Counted from the stretch's first letter, positions 25,062 to 35,339 are shown. The stretch is DNA of 48,280 bases from Acidobacteriota bacterium (GCA_025353165.1 JANXRE010000117.1:1-48280), one strand, 5' to 3'. The notes: generated by a model from the sequence alone, not told the origin. Numbers and translations: made by a program.

Positions 25062-26402
25062 ATGGGCTACCGCATCCTTACAATGATCGCCATTCTGGCG
25101 GCAAACGGTTTCTTCGCCGCCGCCGAGGTCTCGCTGATTTCGGCGCGGCGCTCGCGGCTGCGCTCGATGGCCGATCAGGGACACGCCGGAGCGCTGGCCG
25201 CGCTCAGCCTTCTCGATAATCCCGAACGGCTGCTCTCCGTCACCCAAGTGGGTGTAACCGGAGCCAGCCTGGCCTTGGGATGGGCGGGCGAAGGCACTCT
25301 GTACCAACTGACCGTCCTGGCGTTCGGGCCGGTTCTGAATCCGGCAAACCAGAGCGTGCTGCACGCCGTCGCGTTCGCCTTCGCGTTCCTCCTGATGAGT
25401 TATGCGCACGTGGTGATCGGCGAGGTGGTGCCGAAGAACATTGCCCTCGACACGGCGGACCGGTTGGTCGTCATTGTCGCGCCCGCGCTGCTGGTCTTCG
25501 CGCGCGTTGCCGCCCCATTCATTTATGTGATCGAACGCACCTCGTCGCTAGTTTCCCGCGCGATCGGCGTGCGGGAAAACCGGGAAGGCGGTCATTCCGC
25601 CGAGGAATTGAAGTTCATCATTCGCACGAGTTGGAAGGAAGGGAGCCTGGAGAGCGTCGAGGAGTCGGCGATTCAACGCTTGCTGGATCTGGCTGAGTAT
25701 TCCGCGCGCGAGATCATGGTGCCGCGGAACGACATCGTGTCGGTGCCCGCCGATGTGACGCTCGACAAGGTTCTCTCGGCGATGGCCGAACATCAGTTCT
25801 CGCGCCTGCCGGTGTATGAGGGCCGGCCGGAGAACATCATCGGGATCCTCCATTACAAGGATCTGCTGCCCCTGTGGCAGGAGCGCAAGTGGGCGCATGA
25901 CAGGAACCGCCCGCCTCGAACATTCCGCATCCAGCGTTTCCTGAGGCAGCCGCTGGTCGTTCCCGAGACAAAGCCGCTGCCGCAACTGATCGCCGATTTT
26001 CGCGCCGAACACAACCACATGGCGCTGGTGGTCGACGAGTACGGAACGATCGCCGGACTGGTGACGCTGGAAGATGTTCTCGAACAGGTGTTCGGGGAGT
26101 TCTCCGACGAGCACGACATCCTGCGCGCGACGCCGCCACTGGAAGCGCCACTGATCGAGGTCGAGGGGACCATCCCGATCCGGGACCTGGCTTTGCAGTA
26201 TCGAATCGAACTGCCGGGCGAGGCGGGATACGAGACGCTGGCCGGCTTTCTGCTCTTCCAACTGGGCTACATACCGAAGCAGGCAGACGAGGTTCTGTAC
26301 GGCGGGCGTAAGTTCACCATCCTGGAGATGGATCGCAATCGGATCGCGCGCGTGCGCATCGAGCGTACGGCTCCGGCCGGGGAGCAGCCGGAGCCGGCCT
26401 GA
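25062..26402 (+). CDS. CNNM/CorC (HlyC/CorC) family transport or hemolysin-like protein
   Basis: From ATG 25062 the product is 446 residues. An in-frame longer reading to 24807 exists but would translate through the dispersed repeat and into the acylase start, so I reject it. Residues 1-190 form the DUF21 membrane domain (NGFFAAAEVSLISARRSRL, VTQVGVTGASLALGW, IGEVVPKNIAL). Two CBS modules follow (MVPRNDIVSVP, LPVYEGRPENIIGILHYKDL, VVDEYGTIAGLVTLEDVLEQVFGE), then a CorC_HlyC domain (GYETLAGFLLFQLGYIP). Relatives move Mg2+ or protect against metal stress. The ribosome-binding site is weak. Confidence 0.92.
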   Translation: MGYRILTMIAILAANGFFAAAEVSLISARRSRLRSMADQGHAGALAALSLLDNPERLLSVTQVGVTGASLALGWAGEGTLYQLTVLAFGPVLNPANQSVLHAVAFAFAFLLMSYAHVVIGEVVPKNIALDTADRLVVIVAPALLVFARVAAPFIYVIERTSSLVSRAIGVRENREGGHSAEELKFIIRTSWKEGSLESVEESAIQRLLDLAEYSAREIMVPRNDIVSVPADVTLDKVLSAMAEHQFSRLPVYEGRPENIIGILHYKDLLPLWQERKWAHDRNRPPRTFRIQRFLRQPLVVPETKPLPQLIADFRAEHNHMALVVDEYGTIAGLVTLEDVLEQVFGEFSDEHDILRATPPLEAPLIEVEGTIPIRDLALQYRIELPGEAGYETLAGFLLFQLGYIPKQADEVLYGGRKFTILEMDRNRIARVRIERTAPAGEQPEPA

Positions 26403-26658
26403 AAATGCGGGCGAGTGCGTGCGCCACCTCGAGATGACGCGCCTTGCCAACTTCTCCCGGCATGTGCGATCCTTCTGAAGGTTGCGCATTTTCGACTGGG
26501 ATTACAAGAATAACCTCGGCGCTTTAGGGTTTACATCAGCTATTGCGTTCGCTCATCGCTTGTGGTGTATCTTGCGGCATCGCCCCGATTTTTCGGTTTC
26601 GAAACATGCGCTCCCAAAAACGTGCCGGTTACCATCCGGCTCAAGGAGAGAGAGATAA
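26403..26658. other. intergenic region upstream of the secreted Ig-like protein
   Basis: The interval has no gene. AAGGAGAG at 26643-26650 is a strong ribosome-binding site nine bases from ATG 26659. The promoter is presumably in this interval; I cannot fix its boxes. The stretch 26580-26640 has some dyad potential but matches no riboswitch class I know. Confidence 0.5.
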
Positions 26659-28785
26659 ATGAAGAAAATGATTCCGCTAATTAGCGTTATTGCGCTGGCG
26701 GGGTTGCCCTATGCGGCAAGCGCTCAGACGCAGGCCGCGATTGGCCCGGTGGAAGTCAGCGCCGCGGTTCACCACGATATCTCGCCGCCGCTGCGCGATA
26801 TCCCCAGCTCGCCTCGGGCGGCGGGGCTTCGCCAGAAACCTCTGCGGTTAATCCCGCACGGAACCACCGCGCCGCGGACGGACCCGGTGATCCAGTCCAA
26901 CGCGCCCGCCTTTGTGGGGACCACCGCACTCCTGAACATTGCAGGCGTCGGTAACGGCGACTATGGCTTCGCGCCGAGCGCCGCGCCGCCCGACACCAAC
27001 GGTGCGGTCGGCGCCACGCAGTATGTGCAGTGGGTCAACGAATCTTACGCGGTGTTCGACAAGACCACGGGCGCGATCGCCGCGGGCTTTCCGAAAGCGG
27101 GCAACACGCTCTGGAGCGGGTTCGGCGGCGGCTGCCAGACTAACAACGACGGCGACCCGGTTGTGTCCTACGACAAGGCCGCTAACCGCTGGGTGCTGAC
27201 GCAGTTCTCGGTGTCGACCACGCCGTACCTCCAGTGCGTGGCGGTGTCCACCACCTCCGACGCCACCGGGGCCTACGCCCGCTACTCCTTCTCGCAGCCC
27301 AATTTCCCCGACTACCCGAAGAGCGGCGTGTGGCCGGATGCCTATTACATCAGCTTCAACATGTTCAGCGGCAACACATTTGTCGGCGGCCGCGCCTGCG
27401 CATTCGACCGCACGGCCATGCTGGCCGGCGGCGCCGCCACGCAACAGTGCTTCCAGCTCGCTAACATCTTCGGCGGCCTGCTGCCCTCGGACCTCGACGG
27501 CGCCACTGCGCCGCCGGCCGGCTCGCCCAACTTCTTCCTGGCCTTCGGAAACGACAGCGCGTCCATGGATATGTGGAAGTTCCACGTCGACTTCGTGACT
27601 CCCGCCAACTCGACCTTAGTTCACAGCAACTTCGCGGTGCCGGCGTTCACCGCCGCCTGCGGCGGCGGCGGCACGTGCATCCCGCAGTCCGGCACGTCAC
27701 AGCAGCTCGACTCGCTGGCCGACCGCCTGATGCACCGCCTCGCCTACCGCAACTTCGGCGACCATGAATCGATCGTGGCCAACCACTCGGTGACGGCGGG
27801 CGCCAGCGTGGGCGTGCGCTGGTACGAGATTCGCAGCCCCAATGCGACACCCGCGGTCTTCCAATCGGGCACCTACGCGCCCGATTCCACCTATCGCTGG
27901 ATGGGGAGCATCACGATGGACAAGGTGGGCAACATCGCGCTCGGCTACAGCGCCTCCAGTTCGTCGATAAGCCCGGCCATCCGCTACACTGGCCGCCTCT
28001 CCACCGATTCCCTCGGCACGCTCCAGGCGGAAACGTCGATCAAGGCGGGCACCGGTTCGCAGAACGGCGGTCTCAGCCGCTGGGGCGATTACTCCGCCAT
28101 GACCATCGACCCCACGGACGATTGCACGTTTTTCTATACCAATGAGTATTTGAAGACCACGGGAAGCTTCAACTGGAGCACGCAGATCGCCTCCTTCAAG
28201 TTCCCCTCCTGCAGTGGCGCGCCGCCGGTCCTGACCACCATCACGGTCTCCCCGGCCAGCGCCTCGGTGACGACGAACGCAACGCGGCAGTTCACGGCCA
28301 CGGGCCTCGATCAGTTCGGCAACCCAGTGAGCCCGCAGCCGACCTTCACCTGGTCGGTGAGCGGCGGCGGGACCATCAGCAGTTCGGGCTTGTTCACCGC
28401 GGACGCGACCGCCGGTGGACCCTTCACTGTGAGCGCGGTCAGCGGCGCCGTGACCGGCTCCGCCAGCGTCACCGTGACCAGCTCGGCGGCGGACTTCTCG
28501 CTCTCGATCAGCCCGACCTCGCAGTCCGTCAGGCGAGGCAATACAGCCACCTACACCGTGACCATCACGCCGTCGAACGGTTTCAGCGGATCGGTCACCC
28601 TGAGCCTCACGGGCCAGCCTTCGGGTTCCACCGTGACGTTTACGCCTAACCCCGCCACCACGACCTCGACGCTCACAATAAAAACGCTGTCGTCGGCCTC
28701 GAGGAGGACCTACACGCTTACTGTCCATGGGGTAAGTGGCGCCTTGAGCCATACCACTACGGCAACATTGACCGTAACCCGGTAG
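26659..28785 (+). CDS. secreted protein with C-terminal Ig-like domains
   Basis: The product is 708 residues with a signal peptide (MKKMIPLISVIALAGLPYAASAQ). Residues about 95-520 form one large domain with motifs GNGDYGFAPSAAPPDTNGAVG, NNDGDPVVSYDKAANRWVLTQF and SKRWGDYSAMTIDP-like LSRWGDYSAMTIDPTDDCTF. The pattern looks like a beta-propeller-type surface protein of unknown function, seen in Acidobacteria. Residues about 525-612 form a BIG2-like Ig domain (VSPASASVTTNATRQFTATGLD), and about 615-708 a further beta-sandwich (SISPTSQSVRRGNTATYTVTI). It is a monocistronic unit between its own strong ribosome-binding site and the hairpin at 28801. It is probably secreted or surface-bound. Confidence 0.85.
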   Translation: MKKMIPLISVIALAGLPYAASAQTQAAIGPVEVSAAVHHDISPPLRDIPSSPRAAGLRQKPLRLIPHGTTAPRTDPVIQSNAPAFVGTTALLNIAGVGNGDYGFAPSAAPPDTNGAVGATQYVQWVNESYAVFDKTTGAIAAGFPKAGNTLWSGFGGGCQTNNDGDPVVSYDKAANRWVLTQFSVSTTPYLQCVAVSTTSDATGAYARYSFSQPNFPDYPKSGVWPDAYYISFNMFSGNTFVGGRACAFDRTAMLAGGAATQQCFQLANIFGGLLPSDLDGATAPPAGSPNFFLAFGNDSASMDMWKFHVDFVTPANSTLVHSNFAVPAFTAACGGGGTCIPQSGTSQQLDSLADRLMHRLAYRNFGDHESIVANHSVTAGASVGVRWYEIRSPNATPAVFQSGTYAPDSTYRWMGSITMDKVGNIALGYSASSSSISPAIRYTGRLSTDSLGTLQAETSIKAGTGSQNGGLSRWGDYSAMTIDPTDDCTFFYTNEYLKTTGSFNWSTQIASFKFPSCSGAPPVLTTITVSPASASVTTNATRQFTATGLDQFGNPVSPQPTFTWSVSGGGTISSSGLFTADATAGGPFTVSAVSGAVTGSASVTVTSSAADFSLSISPTSQSVRRGNTATYTVTITPSNGFSGSVTLSLTGQPSGSTVTFTPNPATTTSTLTIKTLSSASRRTYTLTVHGVSGALSHTTTATLTVTR

Positions 28786-28800
28786 CAATAACTCAACTGC

Positions 28801-28832
28801 GCGAAGGCCGCTTCTTCGGAGGCGGCCTTCGC
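28801..28832. terminator. bidirectional terminator shared by convergent genes
   Basis: A perfect 11-bp stem, GCGAAGGCCGC (28801-28811) with GCGGCCTTCGC (28822-28832), closes a 10-base loop. It lies between the secreted-protein stop (28785) and the lysC stop, and its last base is the last base of that stop codon (28832). It would end plus transcripts of the secreted protein and minus transcripts of the ribosomal superoperon. The T-tract is weak on both sides (TATTT on the plus strand), so the stem strength is the main evidence. Confidence 0.8.
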
Positions 28833-30250
28833 TATTTAGCGACTGGGATTCCCAGACCGCACTCGGCGTGCACGGCCTGGACCGCTTTCACAAGGCCTTC
28901 CTTGCAGACGACCACCGCGATAGTGAGTTCGCTCGAACCCTGCGCGATGGCGATTATATTGATGTTCTCGCGCGAAATGGCGGTGAAGATGCGCCCCGCG
29001 AGCCCCGGCGTTCCGCGCATGCCTTCCCCGACAATCGCCAGCAGCCCTACGTTGCGCTCCACCTCAATCGGCCGCACATAGCCGTGCGCGAGCTCGATCG
29101 CAAGCTCTTCTTCCAGGTGTTCAATGACGCGCTCGAGCTCTTCCTGCCGTATCAGGAAGCAGAAACTCTGCCGGTAGGTCGAACTGGTCAGCGTAAGCAC
29201 TTCGGCGTTGCACGAACTCAGCGCCGCGAGCGCGCGGGCCATCAGCCGGGTGCCGCTCATCGCCGCGCTGGCGGGCTCCAGCGAGACCAGCGCAACGTTG
29301 GCCATCGAGGTAACGGCGCGCGGTCCCATCGGGCCACTGATTTTCGGCCCGATTCGCGTGCCCGGGTAGGAGGGATTGAAACTGTTCTTGCTCCACACCG
29401 GGATCTTCCGCTCGACCAGCGGCGCGAGCGTTCTCGGGTGCAGCACCTTGGCGCCGTTGTACGCGAGCTCGGCCGCCTCGGCGTAGGTCACCTCGTTCAA
29501 CACCTTTACGTCGTCGACGAGTCTCGGGTCGGCGCTCATGATGCCGTCGACGTCGGTCCAGATCCACAATTCCGAGGCATCCAGGGCCGCGGCCAGAATC
29601 GACGCCGAGAAATCCGATCCTCCGCGGCCGAGCGTCGTGGGACGTCCATCCACGGTTGCGCCGTTGAAGCCGGTAACGATGGGCGTGACGCCCTTTTCGA
29701 GCAGCGGCCGCAGTTTTTTGGACGCGCGTTCGCGGGTCTGCTCCATCAGCGGAGAGGCGGCGCCGAACACCGCGTCCGTGATCACTACGTCGGCGGCGTT
29801 CACCGCGACCGCCGGCGTTCCCGCGGACTCCAGGTACGCCGCCATCATCAGCGCGGACAGTTTCTCGCCGGTGGCCACGGCTTCGTCCACCGAGCGCGGC
29901 GGGCGCTCGCCCAGCATCCAGATGCCGCGGGCGATGCGCTCGAACTCGGAGACCAGGCGTTCCACTTCCGCCAGCACGGGAATCGCGCTCGCAGCCGGAA
30001 GCAGGTCGCGGCACGTCGCGATGTGGCGCTCGCGAAGCGCTGCGACATCGTGCTCCAGCCCGGCCTCATCTCCCGCTTCCGCGCGCCGCATGGAGTCGAG
30101 CAGAAGATCGGTCACCTTGGACATCGCCGACACGACCACGGCAACCGGTCCAGTCTTGGCGTGTTCGGCAATGAGCGAAGCGGAGATGCGGATGCGCTCG
30201 GCGGATCCCATGCTCGTGCCGCCGAACTTCATCACCAGCAGATTCTTCAA
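28832..30250 (-). CDS. lysC: aspartate kinase
   Basis: The product is 472 residues. MKFGGTSMGSAERIR near the N-terminus is the phosphate-binding motif, with LGRGGSDFSASILAAAL and WIWTDVDGIMSADPR in the catalytic domain. Residues about 310-470 contain the two ACT-type regulatory segments (SMANVALVSLE and VGLLAIVGEGMRGTPG), where lysine or threonine would inhibit. Length fits a monofunctional AK-III-like enzyme. It makes aspartyl-phosphate for lysine, threonine and methionine. TTG start at 30250 overlaps the cmk stop (TTGA). Confidence 0.94.
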   Translation of the reverse strand: MKNLLVMKFGGTSMGSAERIRISASLIAEHAKTGPVAVVVSAMSKVTDLLLDSMRRAEAGDEAGLEHDVAALRERHIATCRDLLPAASAIPVLAEVERLVSEFERIARGIWMLGERPPRSVDEAVATGEKLSALMMAAYLESAGTPAVAVNAADVVITDAVFGAASPLMEQTRERASKKLRPLLEKGVTPIVTGFNGATVDGRPTTLGRGGSDFSASILAAALDASELWIWTDVDGIMSADPRLVDDVKVLNEVTYAEAAELAYNGAKVLHPRTLAPLVERKIPVWSKNSFNPSYPGTRIGPKISGPMGPRAVTSMANVALVSLEPASAAMSGTRLMARALAALSSCNAEVLTLTSSTYRQSFCFLIRQEELERVIEHLEEELAIELAHGYVRPIEVERNVGLLAIVGEGMRGTPGLAGRIFTAISRENINIIAIAQGSSELTIAVVVCKEGLVKAVQAVHAECGLGIPVAK

Positions 30251-30936
30251 CGGACGATCTCCTTTCCGTTCGACATGCGCGCGCGTAGGATCGCCAGGAT
30301 GTGTTCCTGCACCTCGTCGATCGTCAGCGCCGTCGAATCCAGATACATCGCATCGGGCGCCTGCATCAGGGGCGCCTCCGCGCGAGTCCGGTCCCGGCGG
30401 TCGCGGTCCGCGATCTCGCGCTCCAGTTGCTCGGGCGCCACTTCGATACCTTTCGCTTTGAGATCTCCCAGCCTGCGCAGCGCGCGAACCGCGGGGCTCG
30501 CGTCCAGGAAGATTTTCACTTGGGCTTCGGGGAAGACCACCGTCCCGATATCCCTGCCTTCCATGACGACCGAGTTTTCCGTTGCCATCTTCCGCTGCAA
30601 TTCGACGAGCGCGCGGCGGACCGCGGGAACGGTCGAGACCTTGGAGGCGGCGTCGGCCATCTCGGGCTCCCGGATCGCGTCCGTCACGTCCTCGCCGTTC
30701 AGCAGGACGCGCGTGTTGCCGGCCCCGAACTCGATCCGGGCCTGGCGGGCAAGCTGATCGAGGCGGTGCATGTCGTCCAGAGCCGTGCCGGTTCGGATGG
30801 CCCAGAGCGCAACCGCGCGGTACATCGCTCCGGTATCGATGAACAGGAACCCGAGCCGTCCGGCCAAGGCGCGCGCGATAGTCGACTTCCCAGCCCCGGC
30901 CGGTCCGTCAATCGCGACCACGATTCGCTTGCTCAT
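30247..30936 (-). CDS. cmk: cytidylate kinase
   Basis: The product is 229 residues, the family norm. The P-loop is GPAGAGKSTIA, followed by FIDTGAMYRAVALW and later the MEGRDIGTVVFPEAQVKIFL block that binds nucleotide and metal. The C-terminal RAEAPLMQAPDAMYLDST is also conserved. It phosphorylates CMP and dCMP. Its ATG overlaps the amidohydrolase stop (ATGA) and its stop overlaps the lysC start, so three genes are translationally chained. Confidence 0.95.
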   Translation of the reverse strand: MSKRIVVAIDGPAGAGKSTIARALAGRLGFLFIDTGAMYRAVALWAIRTGTALDDMHRLDQLARQARIEFGAGNTRVLLNGEDVTDAIREPEMADAASKVSTVPAVRRALVELQRKMATENSVVMEGRDIGTVVFPEAQVKIFLDASPAVRALRRLGDLKAKGIEVAPEQLEREIADRDRRDRTRAEAPLMQAPDAMYLDSTALTIDEVQEHILAILRARMSNGKEIVR

Positions 30937-32222
30937 CGTCCCGCGAAGTCGTTCCGATATACGATCCCCTGCTTCATGACGAACTTCACATCGTGCATCG
31001 CGCGTATGTCGGCGAGCGGGTCGCCGGAAACAGCGATGATGTCGGCAGAGTAGCTCTTCTCCACAGACCCCGTCTGGGAACCCAGGCCCATCAGTTCCGC
31101 CGCCGTTACGGTCGCGGATTGGATAGCTTCCACCGGCTTCATCCCGAACTCCACCATTGTGGCGAACTGCCGCCAGTTATCTCCGTGCGGATAGACGCCG
31201 CCATCGGTGCCGAACGCCAGTTTCGCGCCCGCGAGGTAAGCCTTGCGGAAGTTCTGGCGCTGGAGTTTGCCGATCTGCTTTTCCTTCTCGATGGATTCCG
31301 GCAGCATGCCGACCTTGAGCCCCTCGTTGAGAATGAAATCGTCGTTGTAGATGTCGAACACGAGGAACGTCCCGTGCTGTTTGGCGAGGCGGATGCCTTC
31401 CTCGTCGATCAGGCTCGAATGCTCGATGGAGTCGATGCCGGCCTCAATGGCTTCCTTAATGGACTGTGTTCCGTGCGCGTGCGCGGCGACTTTTCTGCCG
31501 AGTTTGTGAGCCTCGTCGGCGATGGCCTTCATTTCCTCGGGCGTGTATTGCGGCGCGCCAACGGCATCGCCTCTCGAAAGCACGCCGCCGGAGGCGCAGA
31601 TCTTGATCAGGTCGGCGCCGTACTTGATCACCTCGCGAACTTTGGCGCGCGCGGCCCACGGCCCGTCGGCGACTCCGGCGGACTTGTAGTTGAACTCCGG
31701 CGCGAGCAGATCCTCGTCGCAGTGTCCGCCGGTAATGCCGAGCGCGGGTCCGGAGACCAGCAGACGGGGGCCCTCGATCTCGCCGGCATTGATCGCATCC
31801 CGCAGCGCCACATCGGCGTAGCCTTCCGCGCCGACGTTCCTCGCCGAGGTAAATCCGGCGCGCAGCGTGATACGCGCGTTCTTCGCGCCGACAAGCGCGG
31901 AGCGAGGCACCGACACACTCAGGCCCTTATAGCCGGAGTGCTGGGGATCCGAAGTGAGATGCTCGTGCACGTCGATCAGGCCGGGCATGCAGGTGGCACC
32001 CGTCAGATCCACGCTCGCTGCACCGGGCGGAACGGAGATCGACGACGATGCGCCGACCGCGAGAATCTTGCCGTTGTCGACCAGAACCGAGATGTCGGAG
32101 CGGGACGAGCCCGCGCGAACGTCGATCAACTTTCCGCAGCGGAGCACAGCGGGCGCGGCGGAAACCAAGGCGGCGATTGCAAGAAAGGCCGCCGTTGCCG
32201 GCGGCCTCGAAATCCGAGTCAC
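30933..32222 (-). CDS. exported metal-dependent amidohydrolase (Xaa-Pro dipeptidase/imidazolonepropionase-like)
   Basis: The product is 429 residues with a signal peptide (AAFLAIAALVSAAPAVL). The metal centre is clear: GLIDVHEHL (HxH), IKICASGG with the Lys that is carboxylated in this subtype, VAAHAHG, DSIEHSS, and LAFGTDGG with the last Asp. This set fits the Sgx9260/Xaa-Arg or Xaa-Pro dipeptidase group, which cut dipeptides or amide-linked small molecules. It starts at GTG 32222, only six bases past the rplQ stop, so it is probably transcribed with the ribosomal genes. Confidence 0.9.
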   Translation of the reverse strand: MTRISRPPATAAFLAIAALVSAAPAVLRCGKLIDVRAGSSRSDISVLVDNGKILAVGASSSISVPPGAASVDLTGATCMPGLIDVHEHLTSDPQHSGYKGLSVSVPRSALVGAKNARITLRAGFTSARNVGAEGYADVALRDAINAGEIEGPRLLVSGPALGITGGHCDEDLLAPEFNYKSAGVADGPWAARAKVREVIKYGADLIKICASGGVLSRGDAVGAPQYTPEEMKAIADEAHKLGRKVAAHAHGTQSIKEAIEAGIDSIEHSSLIDEEGIRLAKQHGTFLVFDIYNDDFILNEGLKVGMLPESIEKEKQIGKLQRQNFRKAYLAGAKLAFGTDGGVYPHGDNWRQFATMVEFGMKPVEAIQSATVTAAELMGLGSQTGSVEKSYSADIIAVSGDPLADIRAMHDVKFVMKQGIVYRNDFAGR

Positions 32223-32228
32223 GTGGTT

Positions 32229-32687
32229 TTAAGACTGCTCTTCCGGAGCCCCGTCCTCGCGGCCTTCGCGCAGGGCCTTGAGGCGTTCCTCGCGGCGTTT
32301 GGCGCGATCGGCGGAGCGCTTCACCAGCTCCGAACCGACCAGCTCGATCATCGCCTGCTCCGCGCCGTCGCCCTTCCGGGGTCCCAGCCGGACGATGCGG
32401 GTGTAGCCGCCGTTCCGCTGGCTGAATCTCGCGCCGAGCTTGTCGAAAAGTTTTTTGACCGCGGCCGGAGTCCGCAGAAAAGCCGCCGCCTGCCGGCGGG
32501 CGTGCAGCGTGTCGTCACGCTTGGCGAGAGTGATCATTTTCTCCACCAGCGGCCGCACGGCCTTCGCCTTCGGCACGGTGGTAACGACGCGTTCCTCTTC
32601 GATGATGCTGGTGACCAGACCCCTGAACAACGCCCTTCGCGCGCTTACGTTGCGCTTTAACTTAAAGCCGGCTTTCTTGTGTCTCAT
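32229..32687 (-). CDS. rplQ: 50S ribosomal protein L17
   Basis: [20 protein letters not shown] is the standard L17 opening, and [25 protein letters not shown] closes the core. The product is 152 residues, about 30 longer than E. coli L17 because of a charged Glu/Arg tail. It sits after rpoA (4-base gap), as in the alpha operon. Confidence 0.97.
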   Translation of the reverse strand: MRHKKAGFKLKRNVSARRALFRGLVTSIIEEERVVTTVPKAKAVRPLVEKMITLAKRDDTLHARRQAAAFLRTPAAVKKLFDKLGARFSQRNGGYTRIVRLGPRKGDGAEQAMIELVGSELVKRSADRAKRREERLKALREGREDGAPEEQS

Positions 32688-32691
32688 GTCG

Positions 32692-33753
32692 TTACTCCGC
32701 GGTATCCAGGTCTTCTTCTTCCTGTTCCTGTTCTTGGGGCTCGTCGGTCAGAGCGCCGGGAGCGACAGGCTGCCCGGCCGGCGAGAGCAGCCGTCCCTGC
32801 GAGTCGAACTTCATGCCGAAGCTCAAGCCCAGGCCGCCCAGGATTTCCTTGATTTCGTTCAGCGACTTGCGGCCGAAGTTCTTGGTCCGAAGCATCTCCG
32901 CTTCGGTCCTCTGGACCAGATCGCCGATGGACTGAATGTTGGCGTTCTTCAGGCAGTTATAGGACCGGACGCTGAGCTCGAGTTCTTCGACTGAGCGGTT
33001 GAGCACCTCGTTCATCTGGCTCAACGCGCGCTCCGCCGGTTCCTCCGTCAGTTCCGGAATTTCTTCGAAGTTGATGAAGATCGACATGTGGTCCTTCAGC
33101 AACTTCCCAGCCTGGCCGACCGCGTCCTGCGGCGAGATTGCGCCGTTGGTCCAAACCTCCAGCGTGAGCTTGTCGTAATCGGTCGTCTGCCCGAGGCGCG
33201 CGGCTTCGACCGAGTAGTTCACCTTCCGCACCGGCGAGTGGACCGAGTCGATCGGTATATATCCGATGGGCAGATCCTCGTCGTAGTTGCGGTCGGCCGA
33301 AACATAGCCGCGGCCGCTTTTCAGCCGGACTTCGATGCTGAGCTTGCCGCCCTCGCTGACCGTCGCGATATGCATGTTCCGATCCAGCACTTCCACGTCG
33401 GCGTCGGTCTGAATCTGGCTGCTCAAAACCTCTCCCGAATGGTCCACGACCACGCGGGCGATGCGCATGCCCTCGCCGGACATCTTGAACGGCACCTGCT
33501 TGAGGTTGAGGATGATATCGGTGGCGTCCTCGACGACGCCCGGGATCGGGCTGAACTCGTGCGCGACGCCGTCGATGCGGACGGCGGTGATGGCCGCGCC
33601 TTCAATTGAGCTGAGAAGCACGCGACGCAGTCCGTTTCCGATGGTGGAACCGAATCCACGCTCGAAAGGCTGCGCCGTAAACATGCCGTACCGGTCCGTC
33701 AAGGTCTCGGTATTGGCGACCAAACGCTTGGGCTTCTGAAAACCTTTGAACAT
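32692..33753 (-). CDS. rpoA: DNA-directed RNA polymerase subunit alpha
   Basis: The product is 353 residues. The N-terminal dimerisation domain ([38 protein letters not shown]) runs to about residue 235. The alpha-CTD begins near 250 and shows [16 protein letters not shown] then [17 protein letters not shown], which contact UP elements and activators. The last 18 residues form an acidic Glu/Gln tail beyond the normal end. It is in the usual alpha operon position. Confidence 0.98.
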   Translation of the reverse strand: MFKGFQKPKRLVANTETLTDRYGMFTAQPFERGFGSTIGNGLRRVLLSSIEGAAITAVRIDGVAHEFSPIPGVVEDATDIILNLKQVPFKMSGEGMRIARVVVDHSGEVLSSQIQTDADVEVLDRNMHIATVSEGGKLSIEVRLKSGRGYVSADRNYDEDLPIGYIPIDSVHSPVRKVNYSVEAARLGQTTDYDKLTLEVWTNGAISPQDAVGQAGKLLKDHMSIFINFEEIPELTEEPAERALSQMNEVLNRSVEELELSVRSYNCLKNANIQSIGDLVQRTEAEMLRTKNFGRKSLNEIKEILGGLGLSFGMKFDSQGRLLSPAGQPVAPGALTDEPQEQEQEEEDLDTAE

Positions 33754-33810
33754 TATCTTTTGACCTATCCACTTTGCGGACCATCGTGGGCCCGCGCACG
33801 CCTGCCCTGG

Positions 33811-34443
33811 CTACTTCGAGTACAATTCGACGATCAACTGCTCGTTCAGTTGGATCTGGACCAGGTCCTCGCGCTTGGGCTGTCCAAGCACTCGGGCACG
33901 GAGATTCTCGCGATCGACTTCCAGCCAGTTGGGGCTGGGCGCGTGGGCCGTCGCGTCGCGGGCGGAGAGAATTGTCGGGTTGTTCTTGCTCTTCTCGCGC
34001 ACTTCAACGACGTCGCCCGGCTTCACGACGAACGATGGAATATTGACCTTGCGGCCGTTTACCTGAATGTGCCCGTGGCGCACGATCTGGCGCGACTGCG
34101 CCCGGGACGTGCCGAAGCCTATCCGGTAAATCGCGCTGTCCAGCCGGCGCTCCAGCAGGTTGAGCATATTGTCGCCGGTGACGCCCTTGGCCCGCGCCGC
34201 TTTCTCGAACAGGTTGCGGAACTGGACTTCAAGCAGGCCGTAATACCGGCGGGCCTTCTGCTTCTCGCGGAGTTGGAGACCGTAGCCGACGATCTTCGGC
34301 TTACGGGCCTGACCGTGCTGGCCGGGTGGGAAGTTGCGCTTCTCGATGGCACACTTTTCGGTGTGGCACCGCTCGCCTTTCAAAAAAAGCTTCATGCCCT
34401 CGCGCCGGCAGAGCCGACAAACGGGACCAATGTATCTTGCCAT
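33811..34443 (-). CDS. rpsD: 30S ribosomal protein S4
   Basis: The product is 210 residues. C9, C12, C26 and C31 form a complete zinc-binding set, so this is the zinc-containing (C+) form. The [10 protein letters not shown] and [11 protein letters not shown] blocks and the S4 RNA-binding domain ([19 protein letters not shown]) are present. S4 nucleates 16S rRNA folding and commonly represses the alpha operon by translation control. A 57-base gap precedes rpoA. Confidence 0.97.
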   Translation of the reverse strand: MARYIGPVCRLCRREGMKLFLKGERCHTEKCAIEKRNFPPGQHGQARKPKIVGYGLQLREKQKARRYYGLLEVQFRNLFEKAARAKGVTGDNMLNLLERRLDSAIYRIGFGTSRAQSRQIVRHGHIQVNGRKVNIPSFVVKPGDVVEVREKSKNNPTILSARDATAHAPSPNWLEVDRENLRARVLGQPKREDLVQIQLNEQLIVELYSK

Positions 34444-34514
34444 TGCTTCTTAAACCTTTCGTTTCTTAGGTGCAGTTTACGGTGATGGCCACCTTCGTCC
34501 TGCTTCTCAAAAAA

Positions 34515-34937
34515 TCAAACCCGGCGCCGCTTCGGCGGCCGGCAGCCGTTGTGCGGAATCGGCGTAACGTCTTTAATACCGCGCACTTCAATACCGACGG
34601 TGGAGAGCGCACGCACGGCCGATTCACGGCCGGCGCCCGGACCCGAGACGCGAACTTCCACGACTCTCATGCCGACGTCCTTGGCCTTATTGGCGGCGGT
34701 CAGCGAAGCCTGCTGGGCGGCGAACGGAGTACCCTTGCGGGATCCGCGAAAACCCAGCGAGCCGGAACTGGACCACGAAATCACGTTCCCGGTCTGATCC
34801 GTGAAGGTGATGATCGTGTTGTTGAACGATGCCTGAACGTGAACGACGCCGACAGGAACAAGTTTCTTTTCCTTCTTCTTGAAGGCCTTCTTCTTGCCGG
34901 CAGCCTTAGCGGCAACCTTGGTGGGAGCTTTTGCCAT
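34515..34937 (-). CDS. rpsK: 30S ribosomal protein S11
   Basis: The product is 140 residues. [19 protein letters not shown] starts the core and [13 protein letters not shown] is the conserved end. The first 28 residues are a Lys/Ala-rich extension. S11 forms the platform of the 30S subunit. It starts two bases after the rpsM stop; a 71-base gap separates it from rpsD. Confidence 0.97.
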   Translation of the reverse strand: MAKAPTKVAAKAAGKKKAFKKKEKKLVPVGVVHVQASFNNTIITFTDQTGNVISWSSSGSLGFRGSRKGTPFAAQQASLTAANKAKDVGMRVVEVRVSGPGAGRESAVRALSTVGIEVRGIKDVTPIPHNGCRPPKRRRV

Positions 34938-34939
34938 GA

Positions 34940-35326
34940 TTACGTCTTACCCGTCGCCTTCTTCTTATTCGCCACCGTGCCGCGCCGCGGACCCTTGCGG
35001 GTGCGTGCGTTGGTGTGGGTGCGCTGGCCGCGAGTGGGCAGACCGCGGCGGTGCCGCAAGCCCCGGTAGGATCCCATCTCCATGAGCCGCTTGATGTTCA
35101 TGGAGACTTCCTTGCGGAGGTCCCCTTCCACCGCGCCTTCCTCCTCGAGGATCTGGCGAACGTGGTTCACTTCCTCCTCCGAGAGGTCCGCGATTTTCTT
35201 GTTCGGGTCGATGCCGGCCCGGTGGCACAAAGAGAGCGCCCGGGTCCGGCCGATGCCGTAAATGTAAGTCAGGCCCACTTCGGCCCGCTTCTTGTTTGGG
35301 AGGTCAACACCTGCAATACGCGCCAT
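34940..35326 (-). CDS. rpsM: 30S ribosomal protein S13
   Basis: The product is 128 residues. The [20 protein letters not shown] opening and [20 protein letters not shown] core are canonical. S13 lies in the 30S head and touches the P-site tRNA. The Lys/Arg-rich tail ends KKKATGKT. Confidence 0.98.
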   Translation of the reverse strand: MARIAGVDLPNKKRAEVGLTYIYGIGRTRALSLCHRAGIDPNKKIADLSEEEVNHVRQILEEEGAVEGDLRKEVSMNIKRLMEMGSYRGLRHRRGLPTRGQRTHTNARTRKGPRRGTVANKKKATGKT

Positions 35327-35339
35327 GAATATTCCTTGC

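Noticed and set aside
26580-26658. Possible riboswitch upstream of the secreted Ig-like protein
   Set aside because: Some pairing can be drawn, but no conserved core of a known class (cyclic-di-GMP, cobalamin, glycine) could be found.
28868-30757. Long plus-strand open frame opposite lysC and cmk
   Set aside because: Arginine/histidine-rich shadow of high-G+C genes on the other strand, without a recognisable domain or ribosome-binding site.
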